From Phytophthora quininea (Eukaryota; Oomycota; Peronosporomycetes; Peronosporales; Peronosporaceae): DNA of 64,000 bases. Shown here piece by piece: positions 63,614-64,000 of the stretch. The stretch spans positions 1-64,000 of the forward strand of contig JAAVTG010000670.1 in NCBI GenBank assembly GCA_011947345.1. Reading direction: 5' to 3'. The notes below the pieces were generated by a model, which did no database searches, was not told the origin of the DNA, and saw only the letters and a list, made by a program, of their open reading frames with translations. The position numbers and the translations under genes were made by a program. Each line of letters starts with the position of its first letter. The stretch's first letter is position 1.

Positions 63614-64000
63614 TTGACTCCAGCACGGTTTGCGCCGGAGGCATTATTAGCGGAGGTAAGGCAACCCAGGACGTTTTAGTGGGTCGTAAAAAACGGGACC
63701 TGCGATAGGGAAGGCTACTACAGCATCTACTCTCGAGTGTCGAGCGCCCACACATGGATTGGTTCCATCACGGGCGGCAACGGCACGCGTTTTGCTTGAT
63801 TACAATTGCTGGGCTCAAGTGGATAACTACCGGTACTACTAGACTTTATCGTTAGAGTCCGAAATTTCAATCGCATTTAAAACCCAATTGTTGTTGACAA
63901 TCTACACGGACTGAGCGTTTGGAACGCGACTACGCGTGGAGATGAGGCGCGAATGCACGCGCTTACTGTCCCTGGACAGTCTTTCCGCGGACCGAGTTGA

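Larger units (their letters stand above)
55582..63799 (+). pseudogene. S1 trypsin-like gene broken by three insertions (copy 7)
   Basis: Three separated blocks make one gene. Block 1 (55582-55760): MKTASTFTAAATALVSSIVCIVHAG, then IVPTGTKTYTAALRS and TNLCGG. Block 2 (56127-56258): CGGTLISPTHVLSASHCVTTG (catalytic His), WASIRS and INHPN. Block 3 (63094-63345): NYSKGVAMANDFVVLQLKKPN (Asp), YEMQSVDVLFASDETC. Block 4 (63614-63799): DSSTVCAGG, TQDVLVG, then YYSIYSRVSSAHTWIGSITGGNG. The blocks are separated by a 366-bp insertion, the 6.8-kb Gypsy element and a 268-bp insertion, each with a direct repeat of the target. The GDSGGPL block is deleted in block 4. Clearly inactive. Confidence 0.75.

Overview
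The window looks like an oomycete genome, most probably Phytophthora or another Peronosporales. The evidence is the company the genes keep: two Crinkler-type proteins, a run of trypsin-like / glucanase-inhibitor-like secreted S1 proteins, a GH7 cellulase without a binding module, effector-like secreted proteins, very short GT-AG introns, oomycete-type initiator/FPR core promoters, a Crypton relic and chromodomain Ty3/Gypsy elements. I see no rRNA, tRNA or CRISPR. Species assignment is inference.

Layout. 1-947: decayed gene tail. 1617-15724: a 14.1-kb Ty3/Gypsy element (pol on the minus strand, 0.82-kb LTRs, TCAG target duplication) with two RNase H domains, a chromodomain and a large spliced antisense ORF. 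16903-18549: Crypton tyrosine-recombinase relic. 18897-19927: inverted repeat. 20273-32217 is a conserved housekeeping-like stretch: GH7 cellulase, PRP4-type splicing kinase, lipid (sphingoid-base type) kinase, PH-domain protein and two convergent eight-pass membrane proteins. 33347-44944 is an effector-like neighbourhood in which four gene types (secreted repeat protein, Cys-pair protein, Crinkler-like protein, S1 protease-like protein) each occur twice, as if from an old shuffled segmental duplication. 42009-49842 holds six members of one tandem family with mitochondrial-type presequences and a Tim44-like C-terminus, with a 0.7-kb hAT element inserted at the promoter of one. 50190-63799 is a cluster of S1 protease-like genes, some with a complete triad and some dead. 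It is broken by an inverted-repeat module that carries a candidate secreted effector and a small conserved protein family, and by a 6.8-kb Gypsy element with identical 148-bp LTRs.

How the parts relate. The secreted GH7, S1/GIP-like, Crinkler-like, RxLR-like and repeat proteins fit an organism attacking plant tissue, and they lie in the repeat-rich part. The housekeeping genes form a compact block. Nearly every coding sequence, including conserved ones, is interrupted by single-base frame breaks, and almost all of these are one-base losses. I therefore think much of the apparent pseudogenisation is consensus-sequence error. Where I write 'frame break', read 'mutation or sequence error'.
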